Shown: positions 21,425 to 30,461 of the stretch, piece by piece
How the letters are laid out: every line of letters starts with the position of its first letter
Numbering within the stretch: position 1 is the first letter of the stretch
Origin: Marinomonas polaris DSM 16579
GTDB taxonomy: Bacteria > Pseudomonadota > Gammaproteobacteria > Pseudomonadales > Marinomonadaceae
DNA: 64,000 nt
Assembly: GCF_900129155.1 (NCBI RefSeq)
Contig: NZ_FQVF01000007.1
Coordinates: 62,001-126,000, forward strand
Direction: 5' to 3'
Notes under the pieces: model-generated
The model's database searches: none
Told to the model about the DNA's origin: nothing
The model's input: only the letters and a program-made list of their open reading frames with translations
Program-made: the position numbers and the translations under genes

Positions 21425-21844
21425 ATGGCTATCACAGTACACTGCGATATCGTAAGCGCTGAACAAGAGATTTTTTCCGGTACGGTACAATCTCTTGTGG
21501 CTGCAGGCAGCTATGGCGATTTGGGCATTATGCCTGGTCACGCGCCATTGTTGACTACTCTGCAACCAGGTCCTGTTCGTGTGGTTAAAGAAAATGGTGA
21601 CGAAGAGATAATCTTCGTGTCCGGTGGCTTCCTAGAAGTTCAACCGCACCGCGTCACCGTCTTGGCTAACACAGCCACTCGTGCAAGAGATCTGGACGAA
21701 GAGGCGGCACTAAAAGCTCAGGAACATGCTAAAGAGCTTTTGGCTAACCAAAAACCTGACGTCGACTACACTCGTGCGACAGTGGAACTAGCAGAAGCTA
21801 TGGCCCGCTTGCGTACTATTCAGCAGTTCCGCGATCACAAATAA
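21425..21844 (+). CDS. atpC: ATP synthase F1 subunit epsilon
   Basis: A 139-residue subunit that couples rotor to c-ring and can inhibit ATP hydrolysis. The N-terminal beta sandwich includes [28 protein letters not shown] and [18 protein letters not shown] two-helix C-terminal domain (about 88-138) is rich in Ala, Glu and Arg. It is the last gene of the operon and is followed by a terminator. Confidence 0.97.
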   Translation: MAITVHCDIVSAEQEIFSGTVQSLVAAGSYGDLGIMPGHAPLLTTLQPGPVRVVKENGDEEIIFVSGGFLEVQPHRVTVLANTATRARDLDEEAALKAQEHAKELLANQKPDVDYTRATVELAEAMARLRTIQQFRDHK

Positions 21845-21867
21845 GCGGTAATGTTGAGTTTGAAGTC

Positions 21868-21896
21868 AAAAAAGCAGCCTAAGGGCTGCTTTTTTA
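21868..21896 (+). terminator. Rho-independent terminator of the atp operon
   Basis: The stem AAAGCAGCC (21871-21879) / GGGCTGCTT is followed by six T. It lies about 25 bases after the atpC stop. Confidence 0.9.
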
Positions 21897-21926
21897 TTGC
21901 CTGCTATTTGAGTGGAACGTTGCTTT

Positions 21927-22676
21927 TTAGAGCATCTTCCATAAGGTATCGAAGATGATCTGCTGTGCTTTGGCGATGTCTTTAGATTCCAATACCACGG
22001 CAGAAGGGAAGTTGTTACTCGCTAAAGAAATAATCGCACATTTGGGCGGATAGATAGCAATATAGCTGGCGTCGACCGAACCTTCCGTTTTAATCCACTT
22101 ACGTTCAGACAACTGTGCTTCTTCACCACCATCTCCAAGCGCGATCACTTTTACATTAATACCAAGCTTCACGCGTTGCTTTGTGTAGTTGGGAAAAGGG
22201 CGATACAAGAAAGGGCGAATAGGTTTAGAAGAAAACACACAATATTCTTTGTGGTCTTGTTGCGATACCACGTTTAAAATATCGCGTAAAACCCACTCTA
22301 TGCCATCATCACCTTCGTAATAACGTACATTGGTTTGATGATAATCTGGCTGCTGCTGATGCAAATTAGGAATGATAGTGTTTTTCAGGTTTTCAATAGT
22401 TTTGTCTAGGCGGTTGCGTTTTTCTTCCGCTAAATTTAGAAGAATATCTGGGTTTTCAGCGGTAAATAATCGGCGTTTTCCTTTTGGAAAGTAGCTAACG
22501 ATGCCTTTGCTTTGTAACTGTTTTAGCGACTCATATGCCGTGCCGCGATTGATGCCGCTGTGTTCGGCAATATCTCGAATGGAAGAAGGGCCTAACTTTA
22601 ATAGAGTTTGATAAAGTTGAGTTTCTCTTGGCGTCAAACCAAGCATTTCAAAAGCTTGCTGAATCATAGGGCTCAC
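21927..22676 (-). CDS. TrmB-family transcriptional regulator
   Basis: A 249-residue protein. The N-terminal winged helix (about 8-75) reads MLGLTPRETQLYQTLLKLG with the recognition region ISGINRGTAYESLKQLQSKG in outline, matching TrmB-type regulators known best from archaea. A coiled linker (about 80-105) leads to a C-terminal domain with no motif recognised. The ligand and targets are unknown. It is convergent with the atp operon and divergent from tcdA across about 135 bp, so tcdA or itself could be regulated. The start is a GTG at 22676 or the ATG at 22667. Confidence 0.75.
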   Translation of the reverse strand: MSPMIQQAFEMLGLTPRETQLYQTLLKLGPSSIRDIAEHSGINRGTAYESLKQLQSKGIVSYFPKGKRRLFTAENPDILLNLAEEKRNRLDKTIENLKNTIIPNLHQQQPDYHQTNVRYYEGDDGIEWVLRDILNVVSQQDHKEYCVFSSKPIRPFLYRPFPNYTKQRVKLGINVKVIALGDGGEEAQLSERKWIKTEGSVDASYIAIYPPKCAIISLASNNFPSAVVLESKDIAKAQQIIFDTLWKML

Positions 22677-22811
22677 AGTACCTGGTGATTATTTATATAA
22701 ATCTTTGCACGCAAAGATTTTTGATAGAAAGTAATTCGTCTTTGCTAGGTTCAAAGAATACACTTATTGGCATAAAAAGCGCAGGGTAGAACCTTTTGCG
22801 AGGAGATAAAA

Positions 22812-23591
22812 GTGACAAACGATCAACGATTTGGTGGCATTCGCCGTTTATATGGCGATGCAGCGTATGAGTTTTTTACTCAAGCACACGTTTGTGTCAT
22901 CGGTATTGGGGGCGTTGGCTCTTGGGCGGCTGAAGCCTTGGCACGTTCAGGTATTGGTAAAATTACGTTGATCGATATGGACGATGTTTGCATCACTAAT
23001 ACCAACCGCCAAATTCACGCATTAGATGGAAACATTGGTCAATCGAAAGTTGATGTCATGGCAGAACGTATCAAGTTGATTAATCCGAATTGCCAAGTAA
23101 CCTGCATAGAAGACTTTATTACCCCTGAAAACATCTCTGAGCTGCTCTCTACGCCGTTTGATTACATTATTGATTGCATTGATAGCATCAAGCCAAAAGC
23201 CGCTCTGATGGCGTGGAGTAAGAGTAACAAGCGTAAAGTCATCACAGTCGGTGGTGCGGGCGGTCAAATGGACCCAACCAAAATACTCATCGGCGATCTC
23301 TCTAAAACCGAAAAAGATCCACTTGCTGCCAAACTACGCAACTTCCTGCGACGTTATTACAACTTTACCCGTAATCCGAAACGCCGCTTTGACATTGAAT
23401 GCGTGTATTCCACCGAGCAATTAAGTTATCCGCAAGGCGACGGCACGGTTTCTCATCAACGTTTAAAAGGCGATACGGAAACCAAAATGAATTGCGACAC
23501 TGGTTTTGGTGCTAGTACCGCAGTTACGGCTTCCTTCGCGTTTGTGGCGGTGTCGAGAGTATTGGAAAAACTGGCACAGAAGGCGAATTAA
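22812..23591 (+). CDS. tcdA: tRNA threonylcarbamoyladenosine dehydratase TcdA (CsdL/YgdL)
   Basis: An E1-like ATP-dependent enzyme that cyclises t6A37 in ANN-decoding tRNAs to ct6A. The 259-residue protein has the adenylation loop GIGGVGSWAAEALARSGIG, then TLIDMDDVCITNTNRQIHAL, and the segment SVYSTEQ-like ECVYSTEQLSYPQ. It starts with GTG after GAGGAG. In E. coli tcdA lies beside csdA-csdE, which supply sulfur transfer to it. Here csdE-csdA lie 1.4 kb downstream on the opposite strand, so the functional grouping is kept. Confidence 0.93.
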   Translation: MTNDQRFGGIRRLYGDAAYEFFTQAHVCVIGIGGVGSWAAEALARSGIGKITLIDMDDVCITNTNRQIHALDGNIGQSKVDVMAERIKLINPNCQVTCIEDFITPENISELLSTPFDYIIDCIDSIKPKAALMAWSKSNKRKVITVGGAGGQMDPTKILIGDLSKTEKDPLAAKLRNFLRRYYNFTRNPKRRFDIECVYSTEQLSYPQGDGTVSHQRLKGDTETKMNCDTGFGASTAVTASFAFVAVSRVLEKLAQKAN

Positions 23592-23594
23592 GCA

Positions 23595-23912
23595 ATGACA
23601 CCGACAACCATGACTTTCTTTGAACGCTTTGAGGCCGATATTCTATCTGGCAAGAAGACCATTACCTTGCGTGATGTAGCTGAAAAGCACTATGTCCCTG
23701 ACTCAGTTGTGACTGTGTTTACCTTCGAAGACGGTCGTGAGTTTTGTCGATTAAAAATATTGTCTGTCGAGCCGGTCTTGTTTGACGCTCTAACGGATTA
23801 TCATGCCGAGCAAGAAAACATGACCTTGGATGAATTGAGGGAAGTGATTCAGGACATTTACCCAGGGATTCAAGAGCTGTATTTGATCTCTTATCAGCTG
23901 GTTGATGCATGA
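23595..23912 (+). CDS. yqfB: N4-acetylcytidine amidohydrolase YqfB (ASCH domain)
   Basis: A 105-residue ASCH-fold protein closely resembling E. coli YqfB, which hydrolyses N4-acetylcytidine to cytidine and acetate. The catalytic-region motif FFERFEADILSGKKTITLRD and the later HAEQENMTLDELREVI match almost residue for residue. It begins three bases after the tcdA stop and its stop overlaps the next start by four bases (ATGA), so tcdA-yqfB-DUF393 are cotranscribed. A modified-nucleoside theme links it to tcdA. Confidence 0.9.
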   Translation: MTPTTMTFFERFEADILSGKKTITLRDVAEKHYVPDSVVTVFTFEDGREFCRLKILSVEPVLFDALTDYHAEQENMTLDELREVIQDIYPGIQELYLISYQLVDA

Positions 23913-24316
23913 CAAACAAGCAGATTCTGCTCATCTATGACAAAGAATGTCCCGCCTGCCATTTTTATTGCCAAATAGTTCGTATACGTCAAAGCGTCGG
24001 AGAGTTAGTACTCATTGATGCTCGCGACAATCCAGAGGTTATGGTAGAAGTTAATGCTAAAGGCTTAGACATAGATCAAGGCATGGTCTTGAAAATGGAT
24101 GGACAGCTTTACTATGGCGCGGATGCAATCCATCTTTTAGCCTTGCTTAGCGGCCGATCTGGAGTGTTTAACCGCTTGAATTATTGGCTGTTTAGTTCCA
24201 AAAAAGTCGCTGCTATTTTGTACCCAGTGTTAAGATCTTGCCGTAATGTGTTATTGAAAATATTGGGAAAAACCAAGATTAATAATTTAGAGCAAGATGG
24301 TAATGATAGGTTTTAA
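23909..24316 (+). CDS. DUF393 / DCC1-like thiol-disulfide protein
   Basis: A 135-residue thioredoxin-fold protein with the motif YDKECPACHFYCQ (CPAC) near residues 10-22, typical of the DCC/DUF393 family. The C-terminus holds basic and hydrophobic segments (LNYWLFSSKKVAAILYPVLR) that may touch the membrane. The function of the family is not established. It overlaps yqfB by four bases and is likely translationally coupled to it. A role in redox or sulfur chemistry with the nearby csd genes is possible, but only inferred. Confidence 0.75.
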   Translation: MTNKQILLIYDKECPACHFYCQIVRIRQSVGELVLIDARDNPEVMVEVNAKGLDIDQGMVLKMDGQLYYGADAIHLLALLSGRSGVFNRLNYWLFSSKKVAAILYPVLRSCRNVLLKILGKTKINNLEQDGNDRF

Positions 24317-24341
24317 CTAAGATAAAAGAAGGAAAATGAAA

Positions 24342-24959
24342 ATGGATTATTGGTTGTTTTTATTGATTTGCTTAGTGGCGACTTTTTCACCTGGCCCAGC
24401 GATGTTACTTGCTATAAAAAACTCCGCCAGCTTTGGCTTTTGGCAATCCTTGCGAGGCATTGCAGGAAATATTGCGGCAGTCATGACGCTAGCCAGTTTA
24501 TCGGCTGCAGGGTTGGGAGCTATTATTCTGGCTTCTGATTTACTGTTTAGCCTGATCAAAGTTATTGGCGGCTTATACTTAATATATCTTGGTGTTAAAG
24601 CTTGGAAGTCTCGATATACGAAACCTGATACACAAACGGATTCTAAGTCATTGGGTTCCGGCAAAAAACTTTTTATGGAAGCGTATGTAGTTGGAATGAG
24701 TAACCCGAAAGCCATCGCATTTTATACTGCGGTGTTTCCTCAGTTTATCGATTTAAATCAAGCCGTTCTGCCGCAATTCTGTCTATTAGCAGGGACATTT
24801 GCCTGTTGCTCTTTTGTTGGGCTGAGTATTTATGCGTTAGCAACCACATCAATTAGCCAGTATTTAGCGAGAGATAATATTAACCGGATCTTTCATCGAT
24901 TAACTGGCGGAATATTTATAGGCTTTGGATTGTCATTGATCTTGGTAAATAAAAGTTAA
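24342..24959 (+). CDS. LysE/RhtB-family amino-acid exporter
   Basis: About 205 residues with five to six membrane helices, the standard LysE/RhtB size. The family signature FSPGPAMLLAIKNSASFGFWQSLRGIAG is at residues about 15-42 and the YVVGMSNPKAIAFYTAVFPQF segment is near 120. It exports amino acids or related metabolites; the substrate cannot be read from the sequence. The ATG at 24342 has AAGGA at eight bases, better than the ATG at 24336. It is the last gene of the tcdA group. Confidence 0.88.
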   Translation: MDYWLFLLICLVATFSPGPAMLLAIKNSASFGFWQSLRGIAGNIAAVMTLASLSAAGLGAIILASDLLFSLIKVIGGLYLIYLGVKAWKSRYTKPDTQTDSKSLGSGKKLFMEAYVVGMSNPKAIAFYTAVFPQFIDLNQAVLPQFCLLAGTFACCSFVGLSIYALATTSISQYLARDNINRIFHRLTGGIFIGFGLSLILVNKS

Positions 24960-24999
24960 GTAACAGGTATTGTGAAGTAAAAGAAAAGGTATCTAAACC

Positions 25000-25419
25000 T
25001 TATACCGTGTTGATTTTGTTCAAAATCGCTAACACACCATTGGTTCTAGAGCTGGTTAGGTAACTTGATAAGTTAAGCTCGGCTAGCTCTGCTTTGAGGT
25101 CCATTTTTTGAATATCCGCTAGCATTTTTCCTTCTACTAAGCTCAATATGGCGACTAATACACCGCGCATAAGTTTGGCGTCGCTGTCGGCTTTGAAGTG
25201 GCGTATGCCATGACTTTCTTCAACGACTAGCCAAACGGCACTTTCGCAGCCTTTTACCTTGTTTTCTTCGGTTTTTTTTTCAGCAGACAAGCGCGGTAAG
25301 GTTTTGCTTAACGTCACCAAAGCCTTAAAGGTTTCTTCTTTGCTACGGCAAGCTTGCAGCAGGGCTTTTATGTTTACTGGCTTTTGTTGTCCTAAAGAGT
25401 CCGTCATAGTGTTACTCAT
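25000..25419 (-). CDS. csdE: Sulfur acceptor CsdE (SufE family)
   Basis: A 139-residue SufE-like protein that takes a persulfide from the cysteine desulfurase. The acceptor cysteine is in KVKGCESAVWLV, matching the CsdE/SufE GCxSxVW motif. The start overlaps the 3' end of csdA by eight bases, so the two are translationally coupled. With csdA and tcdA it reconstructs the CSD system of E. coli, in which CsdE also interacts with TcdA (CsdL). Confidence 0.92.
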   Translation of the reverse strand: MSNTMTDSLGQQKPVNIKALLQACRSKEETFKALVTLSKTLPRLSAEKKTEENKVKGCESAVWLVVEESHGIRHFKADSDAKLMRGVLVAILSLVEGKMLADIQKMDLKAELAELNLSSYLTSSRTNGVLAILNKINTV

Positions 25420-26629
25420 CGTTTAATAGGTCTATGGCTTCTAGAAGAACATCGCAGAAACGATTAGCTTCTTCCATGGTGTTGTAACAGGCGAAAGAGG
25501 CACGCAAGGTTCCAGCAACACCAAGTTGTGCCATTAACGGATGGGCACAGTGGCTGCCAGCTCGAACCGCTACACCTTGGCTATCTAGGTAAGCGTTCAA
25601 ATCCAAGATATGAATATTGGGTACACTTAGTGAAACCAAAGTAGTGTTTTTCTCGGGCGAATAAATTTCGATGCCACCTTCTTTATGAAGACGTGAATAT
25701 ACGTGCATGGCGAGGGATTGTTCCCAAGCTAATAACGCCAGACGATCCTGAGCGTTAAGAAAATCACAGGCCGCCGCCAAGCCAATAACGCCTTCGATGT
25801 GTGGCGTTCCTGCTTCCAAGCGATAAGGAAGCACATTGAACTCTGTGGCTTGATACGAAACATGACGCACCATTTCGCCGCCCGTTTGGTAGGGCAGCAG
25901 AACTTCCAAAGCGTGGCTTTTGCCATATAACACGCCAATACCCGTTGGGCCATACATCTTGTGGCCAGAGAAGATATAGAAGTCACAGTCTAATATTTGC
26001 ACATCAATAGGATAGTGCGCCACGGCTTGAGCGCCATCGACAAGGGTAAAAGCGCCTTGTTGCTTGGCATGATCGAGCATTGTTTGCAGCGGTGTGCTTA
26101 CGCCGATGGCATTGGAAATCTGTGTCGCCGCAAAAATACGCGTGCGATCCGTGAAGTAGTGGCTGAATTCGGGCTCCCATTCGCCATTGGATGTTAATGG
26201 CAGAATGCGTAATCGAGCGCCAGTGCGAAAGGCTAATTGCTGCCAAGGCACTAGGTTGGCGTGATGTTCTAAACTAGTGATGAGTATCTCATCGCCTTTT
26301 TCGAGCAGATGCTCTAAACCAAAAGCGACCGTATTGATGGCTTCTGTCGCGCCTTTTGTCCAAATCACATGGCTTTGTTCTGGCGCATTAATAAAGCTTG
26401 CGATCGTGTCTCGGGCTTGCTCAAAACGGTTGGTTGCTCGGTCGCTAAGGAAGTGCGCACCACGATGAACATTGGCGTTAAAGCTTCGGTAATAGTCCTG
26501 AATTGCATCCAATACTGGCAACGGCTTTTGCGTCGTCGCTGCATTATCTAAATAGGTTAGCGGATGATCATAGGCTGACTGCGCCAAAATTGGGAATAGG
26601 TGACGAAGCGAGGATGGGTCAAAAGCCAT
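25412..26629 (-). CDS. csdA: Cysteine desulfurase CsdA
   Basis: A 405-residue PLP enzyme that removes sulfur from cysteine (group II, SufS/CsdA type). Visible are GAHFLSDRATNRFEQAR, the PLP lysine in IFSGHKMYGPTGIG, and the catalytic cysteine in RAGSHCAHPLM. CsdA is favoured over SufS because csdE follows immediately and tcdA is nearby, while no sufBCD genes are seen. It is divergent from the MocR-like regulator across about 237 bp. Confidence 0.92.
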   Translation of the reverse strand: MAFDPSSLRHLFPILAQSAYDHPLTYLDNAATTQKPLPVLDAIQDYYRSFNANVHRGAHFLSDRATNRFEQARDTIASFINAPEQSHVIWTKGATEAINTVAFGLEHLLEKGDEILITSLEHHANLVPWQQLAFRTGARLRILPLTSNGEWEPEFSHYFTDRTRIFAATQISNAIGVSTPLQTMLDHAKQQGAFTLVDGAQAVAHYPIDVQILDCDFYIFSGHKMYGPTGIGVLYGKSHALEVLLPYQTGGEMVRHVSYQATEFNVLPYRLEAGTPHIEGVIGLAAACDFLNAQDRLALLAWEQSLAMHVYSRLHKEGGIEIYSPEKNTTLVSLSVPNIHILDLNAYLDSQGVAVRAGSHCAHPLMAQLGVAGTLRASFACYNTMEEANRFCDVLLEAIDLLNDE

Positions 26630-26866
26630 GAATACTCTACTTTAGGGTTGTCTACTTTGGTTTTTAACAATGGGCGGATTTTAATTGGTGATGCTAGTGG
26701 CTTAAAAGTCTGAACCAAAAGTCATGAAATCTGCGCTAAATTGGTGAAATTGTACCTTAACTCCCATCAAAATCGTGAATTATTGGGCTTTTACTTGCGT
26801 TTTTTTAAGACAACTATAATGATTGATAACAGATACTAGATGACAAACTAGAAAAGGTACAAAACG

Positions 26867-28432
26867 GTGGCGGATTTTTTATATAAAGGTGTGGTGGATT
26901 GGTTCTTGGATCAGATGTCACAAGAGGCCATTGTGCCCGGTGATAAAATGCCGTCCTTACGAGCTTTATCGAAACAATTGGGCCTGAGCTTAAATACGGT
27001 CATACATGGTTATGAGTTGTTAAGCGAAGATGGTTGGATCGAGTCTCGGCCTAAATCTGGTTACTTTGTTTGTCACCGTAGCGAGACAAAACCGGCATTG
27101 TTATTGGCTGGCGAAGAATTACGTGAACTCGCCAAAGACGGTACTAAGCCAGCTTGGGCATGTCTTGCGCATCGAGCGGCCTTGGTTGATCAAAGCGATA
27201 CTTTTTTAAGCCCTGCAGTGCGTCAGGAAGAAGTCCATCTGCCTGTATTGGGTAAAGGCCATTTAGCGGCCCGTGAAGCCGTTAGTGAGCATTTAAAAGG
27301 GCTTGGTATCAAAGCTCATGCATCACATCTTTGGCTAGGACGTTCTCCTTTAGCAATCTTCACTCAAACCTTGCAAACACTGACTCAACGTGGCGATAGC
27401 GTGTTGGTGTTAACGCCTTGTGATCCGCGGATTACTACTACATTACAAAGCTTAGGACGACAAGTGATTGCCCTGACAGCAGGTGAACGCGGCGTCGATT
27501 TAGATTTAGCGATTCGTTGCTTACGAGATAAATCCATTCGTCTGATTGTATTGCCGGGACAGTTCTCGTTTCCTGCTGGCCAGTTGGTGAGTAATTTAAG
27601 TCTGCGTCGCTGGTTAGCAATTATTGAAGAAACCAAGCTGCCAGTGATTGAGTGGGATTTGTGCTCACATTTGGCGTATCGCGCTGGATCTATGATGACC
27701 TACAAGTCACTGGATTCGTCTGATCAGATTGTTTATATCGGCGGCGTGGAATCAAAAGGTGTAGATCGCTCTGCAAGCTGGTGTTTGCCTGGTAAACATC
27801 AAGCTTTGTTGGAAGGCGCTTTCTTAGGCGCTGATATGGCGTTAAGCGATGCGCAACAAATGGCCTTGAGTGATGCGTTACAGCCACATAGTAAGCGCTC
27901 ATTAATGAAACGCGCGAGAGAGGTTTGGGCTAATTCTGAGCGCGTTAAAGCGCACCTAGAAACGTGTCTCGGCGAGCATGTTAGTTTTGCTGCTAGCAAA
28001 GGTGGTATGTCACTTTGGATGCGTTTATCGAAACCATTAGATGTTGCCAGTATGACTGCATTGCTAGCCAGTTTCCGCCACGCGATTGTGCCCGGAGCCT
28101 TGGTTAGCCATGAAGCCGACGCTAATCATTGGTTGGCGGTGAATGTCACCTTGGACGATGTGGAACCGTTAGCAAAAGCTCTGGCGGAGCATTTGGTCGT
28201 TGATGAAGCTAAATTAGCGGTTGAGCCTGTAGAAACAGTCATTGAAAAGATAGAAGAACAAGCTGTAGAGACTCTTGAGCCAGTGGAAGAGAGCGAGCAA
28301 ACAGAAGAGCTTGTCGAAGCGATAGAAAGTGATTTAGCGCAGCCTGAGAAGGAAGCTAAAAAGTCTCGTAATGCCACAACAGAACCACTTTATAACCCGA
28401 TGTTGGATTTAATTAATCACGACTTTGGTTAG
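26867..28432 (+). CDS. Atypical GntR/MocR-like regulator with acidic C-terminal tail
   Basis: A 521-residue protein. Residues 1-75 are a GntR winged helix (PGDKMPSLRALSKQLGLSLNTVIHGYELLSEDGWIESRPKSGYFV in outline). Residues about 110-430 resemble a fold type I aminotransferase domain, but the usual DDYD motif is replaced by EWDLCSH and the PLP-lysine region reads VESKGVDRS, so cofactor binding is doubtful. Residues about 443-505 form a strongly acidic tail rich in VEP and EE, unusual for MocR proteins. It starts with GTG and is followed by a strong terminator. The targets are unknown; the divergent csdA is one candidate. Confidence 0.75.
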   Translation: MADFLYKGVVDWFLDQMSQEAIVPGDKMPSLRALSKQLGLSLNTVIHGYELLSEDGWIESRPKSGYFVCHRSETKPALLLAGEELRELAKDGTKPAWACLAHRAALVDQSDTFLSPAVRQEEVHLPVLGKGHLAAREAVSEHLKGLGIKAHASHLWLGRSPLAIFTQTLQTLTQRGDSVLVLTPCDPRITTTLQSLGRQVIALTAGERGVDLDLAIRCLRDKSIRLIVLPGQFSFPAGQLVSNLSLRRWLAIIEETKLPVIEWDLCSHLAYRAGSMMTYKSLDSSDQIVYIGGVESKGVDRSASWCLPGKHQALLEGAFLGADMALSDAQQMALSDALQPHSKRSLMKRAREVWANSERVKAHLETCLGEHVSFAASKGGMSLWMRLSKPLDVASMTALLASFRHAIVPGALVSHEADANHWLAVNVTLDDVEPLAKALAEHLVVDEAKLAVEPVETVIEKIEEQAVETLEPVEESEQTEELVEAIESDLAQPEKEAKKSRNATTEPLYNPMLDLINHDFG

Positions 28433-28471
28433 AGCCCAAAAAGAGTCATGTTTTCTAGAAAATGACAAAAA

Positions 28472-28502
28472 CAATAAAGGCCAGATTTACTGGCCTTTAT
28501 TG
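28472..28502. terminator. Bidirectional terminator between the MocR-like gene and eptA
   Basis: A perfect 13-bp stem (CAATAAAGGCCAG and its complement) with a 5-base loop, lying between two convergent genes, with A-rich and T-rich flanks. Confidence 0.85.
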
Positions 28503-28521
28503 TTTATTCGCTAGTCTATGG

Positions 28522-30159
28522 CTATTGTTGGCGCGCAGCCCTGAACATATCTAGGTCTTTATTATAGATTTCGCTGTTCATATCAAAGGCACCCATGACA
28601 CTATGGAAAATATTCGCTTGGGTGCTTTGTTCTCGTGCTCTTAGTTTATCGATAGAGATATGCCTCTGATCAATAAAAGATGGCGACATCCACACAAAGA
28701 ACGGCACTTTGAATTGTTGCTCAGGTGCAATGGAATAAGGTGTTCCATGTAAATAAATACCACCTTCGCCAAGTGACTCTCCATGGTCAGATACATAAAG
28801 ATAAGCGCTGGAGGTGTCTTTCAATCCTTCTAAAGTTTTGCGTAACTGATCTAAGAAATGATCGTTATATAAGACGGTATTATCGTAGGCGTTAATTAGC
28901 TCCTCTTGTGTGCAGTTACTAAGCTCGACCGAACGACAAATAGGTTTAAAGACCTCAAATTCTTTTGGATATTTGCTGTAATAAGATGGTCCATGACTGC
29001 CTGTTTGATGCAGAACAACAAAGACTTTTTGTTTATCTGATGCCTGAATTTGCTCAGCTAGATGACTTAATAACACGCCGTCATAGTCGCATTCACTGCC
29101 TTCACAGTTCTTTTTCAAATCCCCTGAACTTAAATAGCTGGCCACTTTAATTGGTGGTTCTCCCCAGTTTTTGGAGCGCCAAAAAACGTCAATACCTTGT
29201 CTTTGCAGGTAACTTGGCAAAGGTTCAAATTGCTCGGAGAAACTACCACTTGGGTTATTGTGTGAAAGAATACATTTCACAGATTCGGTAGTGTAAGTGG
29301 CGCAAGAGGTCGCATTTTTTAAGGTAACGACATTTTCAGATGCGGTTAGCAAAGGATTGGTTGGTTTGTCATAGCCGTATAGGGAAAAATTCTCCGCTCG
29401 CGCTGATTCACCAATGACTAACACCACAACGGTTTTTTCATTTGAACCAAAGGTGGCATCTGGTAATAGAGTTTGTACTACATTTTCTTTCGCTAACTGG
29501 TTTTGATAGCGAATCGTATTACCTACGTAAGACCATGGCATGATTCGGCCACCTAATTGTTTGGCATGATCATCAATCCATAGCCAATGACTTTGTGACT
29601 GCCAAATCCAAGTAGACGTGACTATGACGGTGATAATGAGATGCGCGAATAATCGTATTCTTGAGGTTTTTTGAACCGATGCACGAATGATTAACCAAGC
29701 TGGTAAGACGCCAAGCAGAATAAAATAAATGGCCAGCTTTGGGCTTAAAAATTGTCCAGATTCTGAATATTGGGTGTTAAAAATATTGCCTATCATGGTT
29801 CTGTCTAAGATGACGTTATAGGTCACCACGAAATACACTGCCAATGAGTTTGCAAGTGCAAACACCATACACACAGCTTTACCTAAGCGTCTAGATAAAA
29901 TAAACAAAACATAAAGCACAAGAGTGGTGACTAGATAAATAGCGGCAAAAACGGTCATAAGAGTTTGCAAGCTATTCAGCGTAAAGCCATCTAGATTTTT
30001 TATCGAAAAAGAAAACAAAGGCCAGTTATATAGCGCTGTATTTAGTAGCGTTAGCAAAATAACAAAGCTTGAAGTACTAGGTTTTGTTCTAAAACCCTGT
30101 CTGAAGAAAGAACATAGCCCCGAAGTGAATCGGGACAAAATAGTGTGGTTACGCTTCAT
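28522..30159 (-). CDS. eptA: Lipid A phosphoethanolamine transferase EptA family
   Basis: An inner-membrane enzyme that moves phosphoethanolamine from phosphatidylethanolamine to lipid A, which lowers negative charge and can give polymyxin tolerance. Of 545 residues, the first 175 or so hold five membrane helices. The periplasmic sulfatase-type domain follows, with VLVIGESARAENFSLYGY, the nucleophilic threonine in SCATYTTESVKC, LHQTGSHGPSYY and YVSDHGESLGE (metal ligands). Paired cysteines fit the periplasmic location. It is divergent from a PAP2 phosphatase, which can process phospholipid-derived products; no PmrAB-type regulator is adjacent. Confidence 0.9.
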   Translation of the reverse strand: MKRNHTILSRFTSGLCSFFRQGFRTKPSTSSFVILLTLLNTALYNWPLFSFSIKNLDGFTLNSLQTLMTVFAAIYLVTTLVLYVLFILSRRLGKAVCMVFALANSLAVYFVVTYNVILDRTMIGNIFNTQYSESGQFLSPKLAIYFILLGVLPAWLIIRASVQKTSRIRLFAHLIITVIVTSTWIWQSQSHWLWIDDHAKQLGGRIMPWSYVGNTIRYQNQLAKENVVQTLLPDATFGSNEKTVVVLVIGESARAENFSLYGYDKPTNPLLTASENVVTLKNATSCATYTTESVKCILSHNNPSGSFSEQFEPLPSYLQRQGIDVFWRSKNWGEPPIKVASYLSSGDLKKNCEGSECDYDGVLLSHLAEQIQASDKQKVFVVLHQTGSHGPSYYSKYPKEFEVFKPICRSVELSNCTQEELINAYDNTVLYNDHFLDQLRKTLEGLKDTSSAYLYVSDHGESLGEGGIYLHGTPYSIAPEQQFKVPFFVWMSPSFIDQRHISIDKLRAREQSTQANIFHSVMGAFDMNSEIYNKDLDMFRAARQQ

Positions 30160-30461
30160 TTGGGATATGTATTCCTGTTGACCTTGTTGTTCCTAGATTA
30201 AGGAAAATCTAGCGAAGAAAAACCTAGATGGAAAAATAACTCGTGATTATTCGCCTATTAACGGGGATTTCATCATGATCATCAATCCTTCTTTTACCTT
30301 TTGTTTGCTAACCTTACACAAAATCACAAAAAAAAAGATAAACATTCCTTTAGCTACATATCTTTAATTCATATTTCACTTATTTTTCATCCAATATGCA
30401 TAAAATGTGAATATTGAAGTTTTATATTTATTTATGTTTTGCCAAAAGGAATAGGGATTAT

